Positions 42,214 through 50,925 of a stretch of DNA of 64,000 nt are shown here, piece after piece (position 1 is the first letter of the stretch; each line of letters starts with the position of its first letter). Made by a program: the position numbers and the translations under genes. The stretch spans positions 186,001 to 250,000 of the forward strand of contig JAEBUN010000038.1 of assembly GCA_023014365.1 (NCBI GenBank), read 5' to 3'. The DNA is from Lepiota brunneoincarnata (Eukaryota > Basidiomycota > Agaricomycetes > Agaricales > Agaricaceae). Under the pieces are notes generated by a model. That model had not been told where the DNA came from, made no database searches, and worked only from the letters and a program-made list of their open reading frames with translations.

Positions 42214-45200
42214 GATTTTTAAAAAGGAACACTGTCGACAGATGTGCCCCTGCACGTTCCAGAACTCAGAAGGACATTTCATACTCTCACTCCCAGAAGG
42301 ACATTTTCTCGATAAACTCTGTACAATTACGACTATCCCCAAATAAACGATCCCTTTTTTTACCCATCGAGATTTGGAGTGAATGGACATCAAAACCCGT
42401 GGCCATCACCGCCCTGATAGATTCAGGAGCCCAAGGGAACTTTATCTCCCACAAAGTCGTTGAACGACATGGTTATCAAACCAAATGGCTGGACCAACCA
42501 ATTCCACTCAGTAACGTTGACGGAACTGACAATCAACATGGCAAGATCCATGAATACATCAAAATCAGAACCATCATTGACGGAAGAGACTGCACGCTAG
42601 AAGCGTACGTCACAAACACTGGTGAGAAGGATCTCATCATCGGATTTCCCTGGTTGGAACAATACAATCCCGACATCAACTGGAAAACCAAGACATTCTC
42701 TTGGAAACCTCAAATCGATCACCAGGACTTCTCAAAACTCCTCAGAACCCTACAACGACCCGTCGAACTTAACTCCATCGCCATGGACATAATGGCAGGA
42801 AAAACCTCTCAACCCGAGGAAAACCCTGAAGAATACGTCAACCTATCAAACGTTGACCTTGACACCTTTTCTCTAGAAAGAGAAATGAACCCCATGCTTC
42901 AAACCCCATTAGAAGTAAACGCCAAAGCGACACACGCTACAACGCTCCACAATGAGCAGCATAACCCGACAAAATCAGCAAACCAAAAAGGAAAACAACC
43001 GGAATCAAACAAGGAACCACCCGAGATCCCTCGGAGATTCACCCGATGGGCAAAAATATTCAACAAGAAAGCCTCCGAACGATTCCCACCATCAAGAACA
43101 TTTGATCACGAAATCGAACTAAAGCCGACATTCGAAGCAAAATCAATGAAACCCTATCAAGTGGCACCTGCCGAAGAAAAAGCACTAAAAGAATTCATAG
43201 ACGAAAACCTCCGAAAAGGCTACATCCGCCCTTCAAAATCCCCTATGGCATCACCCTTCTTTTTCGTTGCCAAGAAAGGAGGAGACCTCTGACCCTGCCA
43301 AGACTATCGTTATCTAAACGACCATACCGTCAAGAATGCCTACCCAATCCCCATGATTTCCTCTATCATGGACAAACTCAAAGGAGCTAAGTACTTCACC
43401 AAGCTCGATGTCCGCCTAGGATACAATAACGTCAGAATCAAAGATGGCGATCAATGGAAAGCAGCGTTCAAGACTCCCATGGGTCTTTTCGAACCGACTG
43501 TCATGTTTTTTGGACTTTGCAATAGTCCCGCGACGTTCCAACATATGATGGACACGTTATTCTCCAAAATAATGGAGAAAGGAGGAATCATCATCTACAT
43601 GGATGACATCCTAATCTATGGTAAAACCCAGGAAGAAACCGACCGACTTACGGAAAAAGTACTGCAAATCCTGCAGGAAAACGACCTCTACCTCAAAACG
43701 GAGAAATGCAAGTTCAACAAACAACAACTCGAATACCTAGGCATGATCATCACGCCAGATGAGATCAAAATGGATCCCGGAAAACTCAAAGGAATAGAAG
43801 ACTGGCCAGTGCCAAAAACAGTCCGACACGTTCAAAAATTCATTGGATTTTGTAACTTCTACCGGAAGTTCATCTGCAACTACTCCCACCACACCAAACC
43901 CCTGAACCAACTCCTTTCCAAATCAAACAAATTCGAATGGAAAGAAGAACAACAGAAAGCATTTGAAATGCTCAAGAATGAATTCCTAAAGGAACCGGTA
44001 CTCCTCATGCCCGACTCCACAAAACCTTTCGAAATAGAAGCCGATGCTTCTAAATTCGCATCAGGAGCCGTCCTGTATCAATACGACATCAACGGAATAC
44101 GGAAACCCGTATCATTCTATTCAAAGACGTTCGGACCAGCGGAATGCAATTACGACATCTATGACAGGGAACTCCTCGCTATTATCCGAGCCCTCGAAGA
44201 ATGGCGCCACTACCTCCTTGGCAGCCCCCATACTGTCCGTATCAGGACGGACCACCAAAACCTCACATACTGGCGTAAACCCCAGAAAATCAACCGCCGA
44301 CAAGCACAATGGGTCCAGACCCTCGCTGACTACAACTTCAAATTAGAACACGTCCCAGGATCAAAGATTCCTGCACCAGATGCCCTATCAAGACGTCCAG
44401 ACCACATCCCTGATGAGGACAATGATAACGAAGACGTCACCATGCTTCCAAACAACCTCTTTGTCACCACCGCTGACATAGAAAATCAAAACCTGATCAC
44501 AATACTCCCAGAACATCTCTTTATCACCACCGTCGATATGAAACTCCAAGAAAGAATCACGGAATCACCCAAATATGACGCTAGAACCACCGAAGCGTTT
44601 AAACTTCTCAAAGAAACCCACCCTAGCGCCGCCGATAAAGACTTCGGAACGGTTCCAACCCCAAATGGTTCACTCCTCATGTTCCAAGAACGTGTCATTA
44701 TTCCAGAAGACCTCCAACTCAGACACGATGTCATCGCAAGATACCACGACCACCCCACACGTGGCCACCCTGGAGAACAGGAAATGTACCGCCTCGCCAA
44801 GAAAGAAGTGTATTGGCCAGGAATGTCAACATTCATAAAGAACTATGTCAAAGGCTGTCCAGAGTGTCAGCAGCATAAAATCATACGCAGACCGGATCGC
44901 GCACTGACCCAACCGATTCCTCCACCAACGTCTAAATGCCCATTTGCCCAGATCTCATGGGATCTTATCACCGGTCTACCACCTAGTGCCGGCCATAATG
45001 CAATATTGTCCGTGGTGGACCACAGCCTTACAAAGGGGGTAATTTTCATCCCAACCTCAGATCGATCAAACACCGACGACATCGGATGACTATTAATAGA
45101 AAAAGTCTTCACCAGATTCGGACTACCCGACAAAATCATATCAGATCGAGACCCCAGATTCGCCGCCAACTCCCTCCGACAACTAGCCAAACGTCTAAAT

Positions 45201-46058
45201 ATCCAACAAGCATTCTCAACTGCATACCATCCCCAGACAGATGGTTCCACCGAACAATACAACCAAGAAATTGAAACCTACCTCGCCATATACTGCACCA
45301 GAAATCCCCTTGACTGGTCAGAAACCCTCCCCATCGCTGAGTTCGCACACAACTCCAAAATACATGCCTCGAGGCAGAAATCCCCATTTGAACTAATCAT
45401 GGGATACAACCCTCCACCGATACCCATGGTAATGGAAACATCAAACTTTCCATCAGTAGACGAATGCATCAGACTCCTTGATGATGCCAGAAAAGAAGCA
45501 CACGCAGCACATCAACTCTCCGCCGATATTATGAAACAAAGAACCAGAAGAACTGTCAAACCCCTTGAAACACGTCAAAAGGTATGGCTAGAAGCCAAGA
45601 ACCTCAAACTCCCCTTCATCTCCAACAAAATATCCCCAAAATGACTAGGACCTTTCCTTATCACAGAAGTCCTATCACCACTCACCTACAAACTAAAACT
45701 TCCGATCAAATGGAAGATACATCCAATATTCCACAGAAACCTTCTAACTCCATATACCGAAACAGAAGCATACGGATCTCATCCGACTCCACCACCACCA
45801 GACATCATCAATGAAGAAGAAGAATACGAAATAGAAGCCATTCTAAATCACCGCCAACACCGCGGAAAACTCCAATACTACGTCAAATGGAAAGGATACT
45901 CCCACACGGAGAACGAATGGATCACCGATGAAACACTTCATACAAACACCAAAGAATACTTAACCAAGTATAAAGAAGCTTATGGAATCCTCCAGAAAGA
46001 ACAGGAACCCACCAGAACCAGCCAAAGACAACTTTGCTCTCACACCAAACGTACTTAA
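42214..46058 (+). pseudogene. gypsy-1 Pol with chromodomain, four in-frame stops
   Basis: The pol frame is -1 to gag and overlaps its end. Protease ALIDSGAQGNFIS is near 42405. The entry region ([20 protein letters not shown]) leads to TGA 43290-43292, then CQDYRYLNDHTVKN, KLDVRLGYNNVRIKDGD and active site YMDDILIYG near 43600. RNase H: EADASKFASGA, YDRELLAII, TDHQNLTYW. Integrase: HPTRGHPGEQE..CPECQQ zinc region, SWDLITGLPP, SDRDPRF and TDGSTEQYNQE, all three acidic residues present. TGA lies at 45087 and 45642; the chromodomain (YEIEAILNHRQHRGKLQYY, VKWKGYSHTENEWI) spans 45811-45990, ending at TAA 46056. Each TGA sits where Arg is expected. The chromodomain should steer integration toward methylated histone H3. 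Confidence 0.9.
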
Positions 46059-46061
46059 AAG

Positions 46062-47186
46062 ATGCCCATGAACCTCAACCTCACTTGCCCCCAAACTACT
46101 CCCCCCTTTTCAACAACACCTTCACCAACCTCCTCATCATCCTCCGTCGTCATCATAAATAATGCAAGCATCGAACATACTACACTTCAAACAACTCCCG
46201 TTCCGGCCCCATCTCCCTACACCCCCTCTCACACCTTCGCCGCAACATACGCCTCCCCCAGGGACGAGACCCCCGACCCCAATGACACCCCAGAACCAAC
46301 AGCTGCCCCAGCCACCTCCCTTAGATACCATACAGCTGGAGTACGATCATATGGACCAGATCACCCTTCTGACGGAGATCTGCGCAAGGCTGCCACCGAC
46401 GGAGCCTTTATGACTAAATTGGAACACACTTCAATTTCAGAATACGACCGACAACTCTGGTACGACTATACCCACCACGTACGACAGACTAAGGCTCTCG
46501 CTACTGCGTACAATACGCAACGTGCCTGGGCAGAATCACTCGAGCGACTTCTCCGCTCAAGATCGGGCCTCATGTCCGAGGTGTCAAAGAACCTACCCAA
46601 GCAAGATGAGATACCTACCTCGCAGCCACCCACCACAACCGTCCCCACCACTACCACAACGACCACTGCCGCAATCATCACCACCGTCCCCAACAAGGGA
46701 AGAAAGCCCACCAGTATCAGAAATCCCTTCAGACTTCTCACCCCCACCAAGGACGCCACCCACACCGTCACCAGTAACAACGTCCTGGTTCGGAACTCCC
46801 CCAATCCCGTTCACCCACGAACCAACCCCCGAACCACCGACAGATCAGTCTGCATCCAATGCAGACACACAGGACACTGGGCTATGGATTGCCCCCAATT
46901 CGCTTGCCTCGGATGCAAGCAATATGCCCCAGGGCATTACTCATACGACTGCATCAAATATAGATGCCCCCACTGCGCTGTCTTCCAACTGCATCATAAA
47001 CGGACCAAGTGCCCAAGTCGAAAGACTCGACACGCCCCCTACTCCAGAAATTCGACAACCCGTCCCTCGATCACTCCCACAACTCATCATAGATACATCG
47101 ACCTCACTCACAACGACTACTACAAGGAATGCTACAACGACGTGGCCGAATCAAATATCACGGGAGAACCCTGCAGTTCTTTCTGA
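46062..47186 (+). CDS. gypsy-1 extra ORF: triple zinc-knuckle protein, 374 aa
   Basis: Begins six bases after the start of the pol stop and in the same frame (TAA AAG ATG), so it may be read by readthrough, by re-initiation, or have been part of Pol before CAA became TAA. The N-terminus is Thr/Pro/Ser-rich. A helical region (SEYDRQLWYDYTHHVRQTKA, ESLERLLRSRS) lies near residues 125-175, then a Thr run. The knuckles are CIQCRHTGHWAMDC, CLGCKQYAPGHYSYDC and CPHCAVFQLHHKRTKC near 266-325. No stop interrupts it, although pol has four. Role unknown; the knuckles suggest nucleic-acid binding. I know of no standard chromovirus gene in this place. Confidence 0.7.
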   Translation: MPMNLNLTCPQTTPPFSTTPSPTSSSSSVVIINNASIEHTTLQTTPVPAPSPYTPSHTFAATYASPRDETPDPNDTPEPTAAPATSLRYHTAGVRSYGPDHPSDGDLRKAATDGAFMTKLEHTSISEYDRQLWYDYTHHVRQTKALATAYNTQRAWAESLERLLRSRSGLMSEVSKNLPKQDEIPTSQPPTTTVPTTTTTTTAAIITTVPNKGRKPTSIRNPFRLLTPTKDATHTVTSNNVLVRNSPNPVHPRTNPRTTDRSVCIQCRHTGHWAMDCPQFACLGCKQYAPGHYSYDCIKYRCPHCAVFQLHHKRTKCPSRKTRHAPYSRNSTTRPSITPTTHHRYIDLTHNDYYKECYNDVAESNITGEPCSSF

Positions 47187-47430
47187 AGAAAACCCAACCA
47201 CTCCACCAGAAGAAAGAATAGAGAGTCCCCACTTCAGATGCCTGCTGTACGATATCTTCTACCCAGGACAACCCCCATCCCCAGAAACCGCCACTATACT
47301 CAATCTCCACAGAACTCCCACTCCTACCTTCTTTCCAGTCATTCCCCCTAGACCAGACTCTACCAACCAAACTCAGATCAAATATTACAAACCAAACTAC
47401 CTAGCTGAGTACCCGGAAGAAGGAAATTAA
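46522..47430 (+). CDS. gypsy-1 overlapping ORF, Pro/Ser/Thr-rich, 302 aa
   Basis: An open frame shifted relative to the zinc-knuckle ORF, overlapping it for 665 nt and running 244 nt beyond its stop, to 37 bp before the 3' LTR. The unique part reads SEENPTTPPEERIESPHFRC, LLYDIFYPGQPPSPETATI and IKYYKPNYLAEYPEEGN, which looks protein-like. The overlapping part is low-complexity, which can keep a shadow frame open. It could be a frameshift extension of the zinc-knuckle ORF, or one gene whose frames were separated by an indel. Confidence 0.45.
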   Translation: MPGQNHSSDFSAQDRASCPRCQRTYPSKMRYLPRSHPPQPSPPLPQRPLPQSSPPSPTREESPPVSEIPSDFSPPPRTPPTPSPVTTSWFGTPPIPFTHEPTPEPPTDQSASNADTQDTGLWIAPNSLASDASNMPQGITHTTASNIDAPTALSSNCIINGPSAQVERLDTPPTPEIRQPVPRSLPQLIIDTSTSLTTTTTRNATTTWPNQISRENPAVLSEENPTTPPEERIESPHFRCLLYDIFYPGQPPSPETATILNLHRTPTPTFFPVIPPRPDSTNQTQIKYYKPNYLAEYPEEGN

Positions 47431-47467
47431 CGAGTTGTATGGAAAACAACTCTAGAAACGGACCTAA

Positions 47468-47851
47468 TGTTATCAGAATTCCATCAGAAGGACAGTTATT
47501 TTTAACTACATTCCCATGTCACTATGAAACTATCAGTAGTGTACATCAGAAGGACGATTCTTATCATATGCCTCATGTCTCTTATCTCTGACTCATAGTT
47601 ACCTTGGTCCGGACTATTATAGTAGGAGTATAGCCACACTTAGAAGTATATAAGGATACAGTACAATGCCTTGTATCCTTATCTTAGTGTTATACAGTTC
47701 TTGCCTCCTATACCTCTTTGCCCTTAAAACCGGCTGGACTATAGTGCTCTGTCGTCTCTAAGTCACGCCTAGTAGGACAAGACCAAGTCTGTATAGACAT
47801 CTTGCCTCGAACGCCGTGCTACTCAAGAGCGAACCCCTAACCCGGGTAACA
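47468..47851 (+). repeat. 3' LTR of gypsy-1
   Basis: 384 bp, TGTTATCAG..GGTAACA, CpG kept at the five sites changed in the 5' LTR. A purine-rich stretch GGAAGAAGGAAATTA lies about 40 bp upstream but not adjacent, so the polypurine tract is uncertain. Confidence 0.95.
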
Positions 47852-47856
47852 CTACT

Positions 47857-48189
47857 GGCCTTACAAACTATGACTCATACTGACTACATGTGGAGTGAAG
47901 CAGAGACTGATATAGTTACAAATGGATTACAAATGGATTATGAATGGAATGGAAACCAGTACAGGTATGGAGACTGATAATGTATCTTGACTATGGACAG
48001 GAAATAGAGACTGGGAAATAGAGACACTGAGGGTCAGGTGACCATGGCACATGTGGAGGCAGTCATGTGATCGGAGCAGTGGGTTGTGGTCAGAGCAAGT
48101 CAGGGCCAAGTTGGAGGGCAGAGGATTGTTGTGTGGAGCACATGTGGAGTTGAGAAGCTGAAGTTTAAATGATTAGACTCTGAGTTGGC
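47857..48189. other. unassigned flank, right of gypsy-1
   Basis: Continuous with 34363-34560 before gypsy-1 inserted. No open frame or repeat is recognised; repeated ATGGATTACAAATGGATTA-like words occur near 47925. It may hold the lost 5' part of the integrase element that follows. Confidence 0.45.
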
Positions 48190-49188
48190 ATGGATATGAC
48201 AGTCCTTCATGCAGATACCTTACATATGAGCCCCAGTTCAAATGGGTGTGCTTATATTGTACATGGAAGATGTGCCCTGTCATCCTGGATGGAGGCTAAG
48301 GCCTTAAAGAAAGAAAGTGCCCATGCTATAGGACAATGGATATTTGAGGAGATAATTTGTAGATGGGGTGGACTTGTAAAAATAGTAACCGACAATGGAG
48401 CTCCCTTCAAGAAAGCTGTCAGATGGCTAGGGGAAAAATACAGAATTAAAGGAGTGGCTATATCCCTTTACAATTCCCAGGCTAATGGGATTATTGAACG
48501 TGCACATTGGGATGTTAGACAGATGCTATACAAAGCAACTGGTGGAGATGTCCAAAAATGGTACTGGCATCTGTACCATGTCATGTGGGCAGACAGAATC
48601 ACCATCAGAAGGGGTACTGGGTGTTCTCCATACTTCCTTGTCACTGGTGCACATCCCACATTGCCTCTAGATATCCAAGAGGCCACATGGTTAGTAAAAT
48701 ATCCAAACAAGTTCTTGAGTACTGCTGACTTGATTGGTTTGCATGCAAGAGCTTTAGCTAAACATACTAAACATGTGGAAGAGATGAGGCAAAAGATCAC
48801 AGAAGTAAAACAGCAAAGAGCAGCTCAAATAGAAGCAGACCAGGTCAACAAAATCAAAGATTATAATTTTGAACCTGGGTATTTGGTCTTAGTGAAAAAT
48901 ACTGCAGTGGAAATGTCTGCTAACAGAAAGATGAAATCTAGATATCTTGGGTCTATGGTAGTAATCTTCTGTAACCCAGGAGGAACTTATATCCTGGCTG
49001 AGTTGGATAGTTCAGTTTGGCAAAACAGAGTAGCCAAGTTTAGGGTAATACCTTATCTGGCTAGGAAAAGGATAACCCTGCCAACTGAATTGAAGGAAGT
49101 CTTAGATGTTTCCCAAGATACCATAAATAATCTAAGGAAGGAAGCTGAAGTAGCTCCTACTACAGACTCTGATCAAGAGTCTAATTAA
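48190..49188 (+). CDS. gypsy-type integrase, 5'-truncated pol remnant, 332 aa
   Basis: The open frame begins in the catalytic core: VLHADTLHMSPSSNGCAYIV (first Asp), KIVTDNGAPFKKAVRWLGEK (second Asp), NSQANGIIERAHWDVRQ (Glu). All three acidic residues are present. The C-terminal part (DYNFEPGYLVLVKNTAVEMS, RKMKSRYLGSMVV, YILAELDSSVWQNRVAKFRV) is the DNA-binding, GPY-like region. It resembles integrases of a large, separate group of basidiomycete gypsy elements, distinct from the chromoviruses here. No chromodomain follows. Protease, reverse transcriptase and the zinc-binding region are missing upstream, so it is a remnant, though undamaged over 332 codons. Base composition is AT-richer than gypsy-1. 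Confidence 0.8.
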   Translation: MDMTVLHADTLHMSPSSNGCAYIVHGRCALSSWMEAKALKKESAHAIGQWIFEEIICRWGGLVKIVTDNGAPFKKAVRWLGEKYRIKGVAISLYNSQANGIIERAHWDVRQMLYKATGGDVQKWYWHLYHVMWADRITIRRGTGCSPYFLVTGAHPTLPLDIQEATWLVKYPNKFLSTADLIGLHARALAKHTKHVEEMRQKITEVKQQRAAQIEADQVNKIKDYNFEPGYLVLVKNTAVEMSANRKMKSRYLGSMVVIFCNPGGTYILAELDSSVWQNRVAKFRVIPYLARKRITLPTELKEVLDVSQDTINNLRKEAEVAPTTDSDQESN

Positions 49189-49301
49189 ATCAGAAAAAGA
49201 AGGACAAGAAAAGGTTGCTTAGTTGTAAGCTTACTAAGCCCTAAGGTGAACTTTTTGGGCTTGCAAAATGGACATGAAACAAAAGCATACCTTAAACTGT
49301 T

Positions 49302-49487
49302 ATGGTTGATTCTTCCATTGCCATAGTCTTTGTGGCAGCTGCTTTGTTTTCAGGCCTGGCAGGCTTGCTTTGCCTTCAATATAGGAGTCTAATAAGAGAA
49401 GAAGAAGAACAGGAGGATTGGATGGAGATGGAAATAGTGTGCAGGATAAGGTCCCCTCCTGTAACAGAGACCTCACAGTTGAGGTGA
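49302..49487 (+). CDS. short single-pass membrane ORF, 61 aa
   Basis: ATG 49302. Residues 5-27 (SIAIVFVAAALFSGLAGLLCL) form one membrane segment, followed by YRSLIR and a very acidic stretch (EEEEQEDWMEME). It lies 113 bp after the integrase on the same strand. No family recognised. First of three small membrane ORFs in a row, which makes it more credible than a random short frame, but expression is unproven. Confidence 0.4.
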   Translation: MVDSSIAIVFVAAALFSGLAGLLCLQYRSLIREEEEQEDWMEMEIVCRIRSPPVTETSQLR

Positions 49488-49783
49488 CCTGAGCTGGCAC
49501 ATTTAGAAGGGTAGCAGACAGCAAAGAGTTGAGTAAGCAATCAAGACCAAGATGACTGAAGCAATGAGCTAACTAACATGGACAAGTAGAGTCCTCTACT
49601 GGAAAGACAGTCATTACTGAAGAAATAGGAAATGCCCTACATGCATATATCACAGAAAAGTGATCAATTTGTAATAAAGATAGATTAGCAAATTGATTGC
49701 TTAAGAAAGTGACATGGCAAGAAGTGTTACCTAAAAACACCCTCTCTTTATCCTACCACAAGTGTCCACTCCTCTAAAAATCC

Positions 49784-49897
49784 ATGCAACTTGGAATAGC
49801 AGTGTTTCTTATTGTAGGAGGGATACTATTCCTGGTCTGGATAGTAGGAGAGGTGGTGAAATGGTGTATGAGGCCAACCAGAAGTAGAGAGGTATAG
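49784..49897 (+). CDS. short single-pass membrane ORF, 37 aa
   Basis: ATG 49784, stop TAG 49895. MQLGIAVFLIVGGILFLVWI is one membrane segment, then a basic tail (KWCMRPTRSR). The next frame starts four bases after its stop, as in compact retroelement 3' regions. Function unknown; it could be chance. Confidence 0.35.
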   Translation: MQLGIAVFLIVGGILFLVWIVGEVVKWCMRPTRSREV

Positions 49898-49900
49898 GAA

Positions 49901-50068
49901 ATGGATGAAGTCTTGGAAGTGGTGTTCCAACAACCTAGGATACCACCAGCAGCCTACCTTAGGCCAGACATGAGGTGGATACTCCAGACAACAAGTTCTC
50001 CAGAGATCGGTGAGAATCCGCTTGCTTTGTTAAAGAAAATTAAACTAGAAGAAGAGAGAAGGGACTAA
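49901..50068 (+). CDS. short ORF, 55 aa, after the 37-aa membrane ORF
   Basis: ATG 49901, four bases after the previous stop. MDEVLEVVFQQPRIPPAAYL and a charged end (LLKKIKLEEERRD). No membrane segment, no motif recognised. Reported because of its tight spacing. Confidence 0.3.
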   Translation: MDEVLEVVFQQPRIPPAAYLRPDMRWILQTTSSPEIGENPLALLKKIKLEEERRD

Positions 50069-50236
50069 AATAGACAGGAAAATGGTGTTAGACAGAGGAA
50101 GAGCTACCATAAAGAGAACCAGAATTTGATGTCCAAATAAGAAGTGCAAAAATTGTGATGTACAATTAAAAAGGAAGTGGACAACAAAGAATGCTTTCTC
50201 AACCTTGCCCCATCACACCCACATTTACCCACTGTG

Positions 50237-50458
50237 ATGTCTTCTCCTCTTCTTCCCACTACTGATTATGAAGGAGGGCCATCCACTATAGCTGTGTTGG
50301 TCTCCTGCACTGTCTTCCTGGTATTGGTAGTCTGTGGGACTGCTTGGAGGATGGCTGGAAAAATACCAGCTGCTGGAAGGCAGAGACCTACTCTGCCCCC
50401 ACTAGACAGCATACCACTAAGAATGCAAAGACCAGACCCAGCCCAGCTGGAAGCCTGA
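50237..50458 (+). CDS. short single-pass membrane ORF, 73 aa
   Basis: ATG 50237 (the frame is open upstream to 50177 from a GTG). A 16-residue polar start, one membrane segment (TIAVLVSCTVFLVLVVCGTA), then a basic and Pro-rich tail (WRMAGKIPAAGRQRPTLPPL). Same plan as the 61- and 37-aa ORFs: short outside part, one segment, charged inside part. Role unknown. Confidence 0.42.
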   Translation: MSSPLLPTTDYEGGPSTIAVLVSCTVFLVLVVCGTAWRMAGKIPAAGRQRPTLPPLDSIPLRMQRPDPAQLEA

Positions 50459-50925
50459 AAAGAACCTAGGAGACAGTAAGCAAGGATAACCACCTTGGAA
50501 ATGAAATAGGGCTAAAATTAATACCAGTCAAAATAGCTTATAAAGAAGGACTTGGATATGATTATAAAAAACCTTTACCCATTGGCTATGACAAGTGTAT
50601 GGGTGACTGGATAAGATAGAACACATAATGACTGGGATAGGACTGGTATGGATAAGACCTGGTCAAAGGAAGAAACTAAGAAGAAAGTTAATTAATATGT
50701 TCAATAGGATCCCATGGTGGGAGCTGGATGCTTAAATAAGATAAGGGAACTCTCACATGGTGTCAGAACCCTGAAGAGACAGACATATTGGACATAAGGG
50801 CAAGATAAAAGGACTCTAAGGGCTAAAAATCCCATGTTATAAATACTACACAAACAAGTTAACTAGTATAGTATCTACAGAAGCAATGGGAGAAAACTAC
50901 CCTGGGAATCAGGGAGAAGGGTAAT
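50459..50925 (+). other. no gene; primer-site-like sequence at 50758
   Basis: AT-rich and non-coding. TGGTGTCAGAACCC (50758-50771) follows CTCACA and looks like a tRNA primer site directly after an LTR end (CA). If so, an LTR ends at 50757 and may start near TGTATGGG at 50596, but no second copy is in the window. Confidence 0.4.

Larger units (their letters stand above)
35316..42222 (+). pseudogene. gypsy-1 gag, split by the copia element
   Basis: Starts at ATG 35316 (MPPKKFLARESPSPPPP), Pro-rich. A frame change at about 35490-35510 leads into a charged coiled-coil-like segment (ERQRLQHERELKEHYEEEER). The core follows from 35930: KPIAFDGTRRLFEDWIFQCE and ARAWARQYLHE. TGA 36262-36264 replaces an expected Arg. 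Gag resumes through ENPPTTITAWYTQANKLDD to 36580 and continues without loss at 41681 (VPYAQFYQRSN). The knuckle is CFRCGAKDHWVSKC near 41902. Stop TAA 42220-42222 follows a T5 run. Gag packages the RNA in virus-like particles. Confidence 0.85.
34561..47851 (+). mobile_element. gypsy-1 chromovirus, near complete, host of a copia insertion
   Basis: LTRs of 384 bp at both ends and 5-bp TSD CTACT (34556-34560, 47852-47856). About 8.2 kb once the copia and its duplication are subtracted. Order: LTR, self-primer site, gag, protease, reverse transcriptase, RNase H, integrase, chromodomain, extra ORF, LTR. The order and chromodomain place it in the chromovirus (Tf1/sushi-like) branch of Ty3/gypsy. 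Five LTR differences out of 384 bp show a fairly recent insertion. Stops in gag and pol make it inactive without recoding. Confidence 0.93.
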
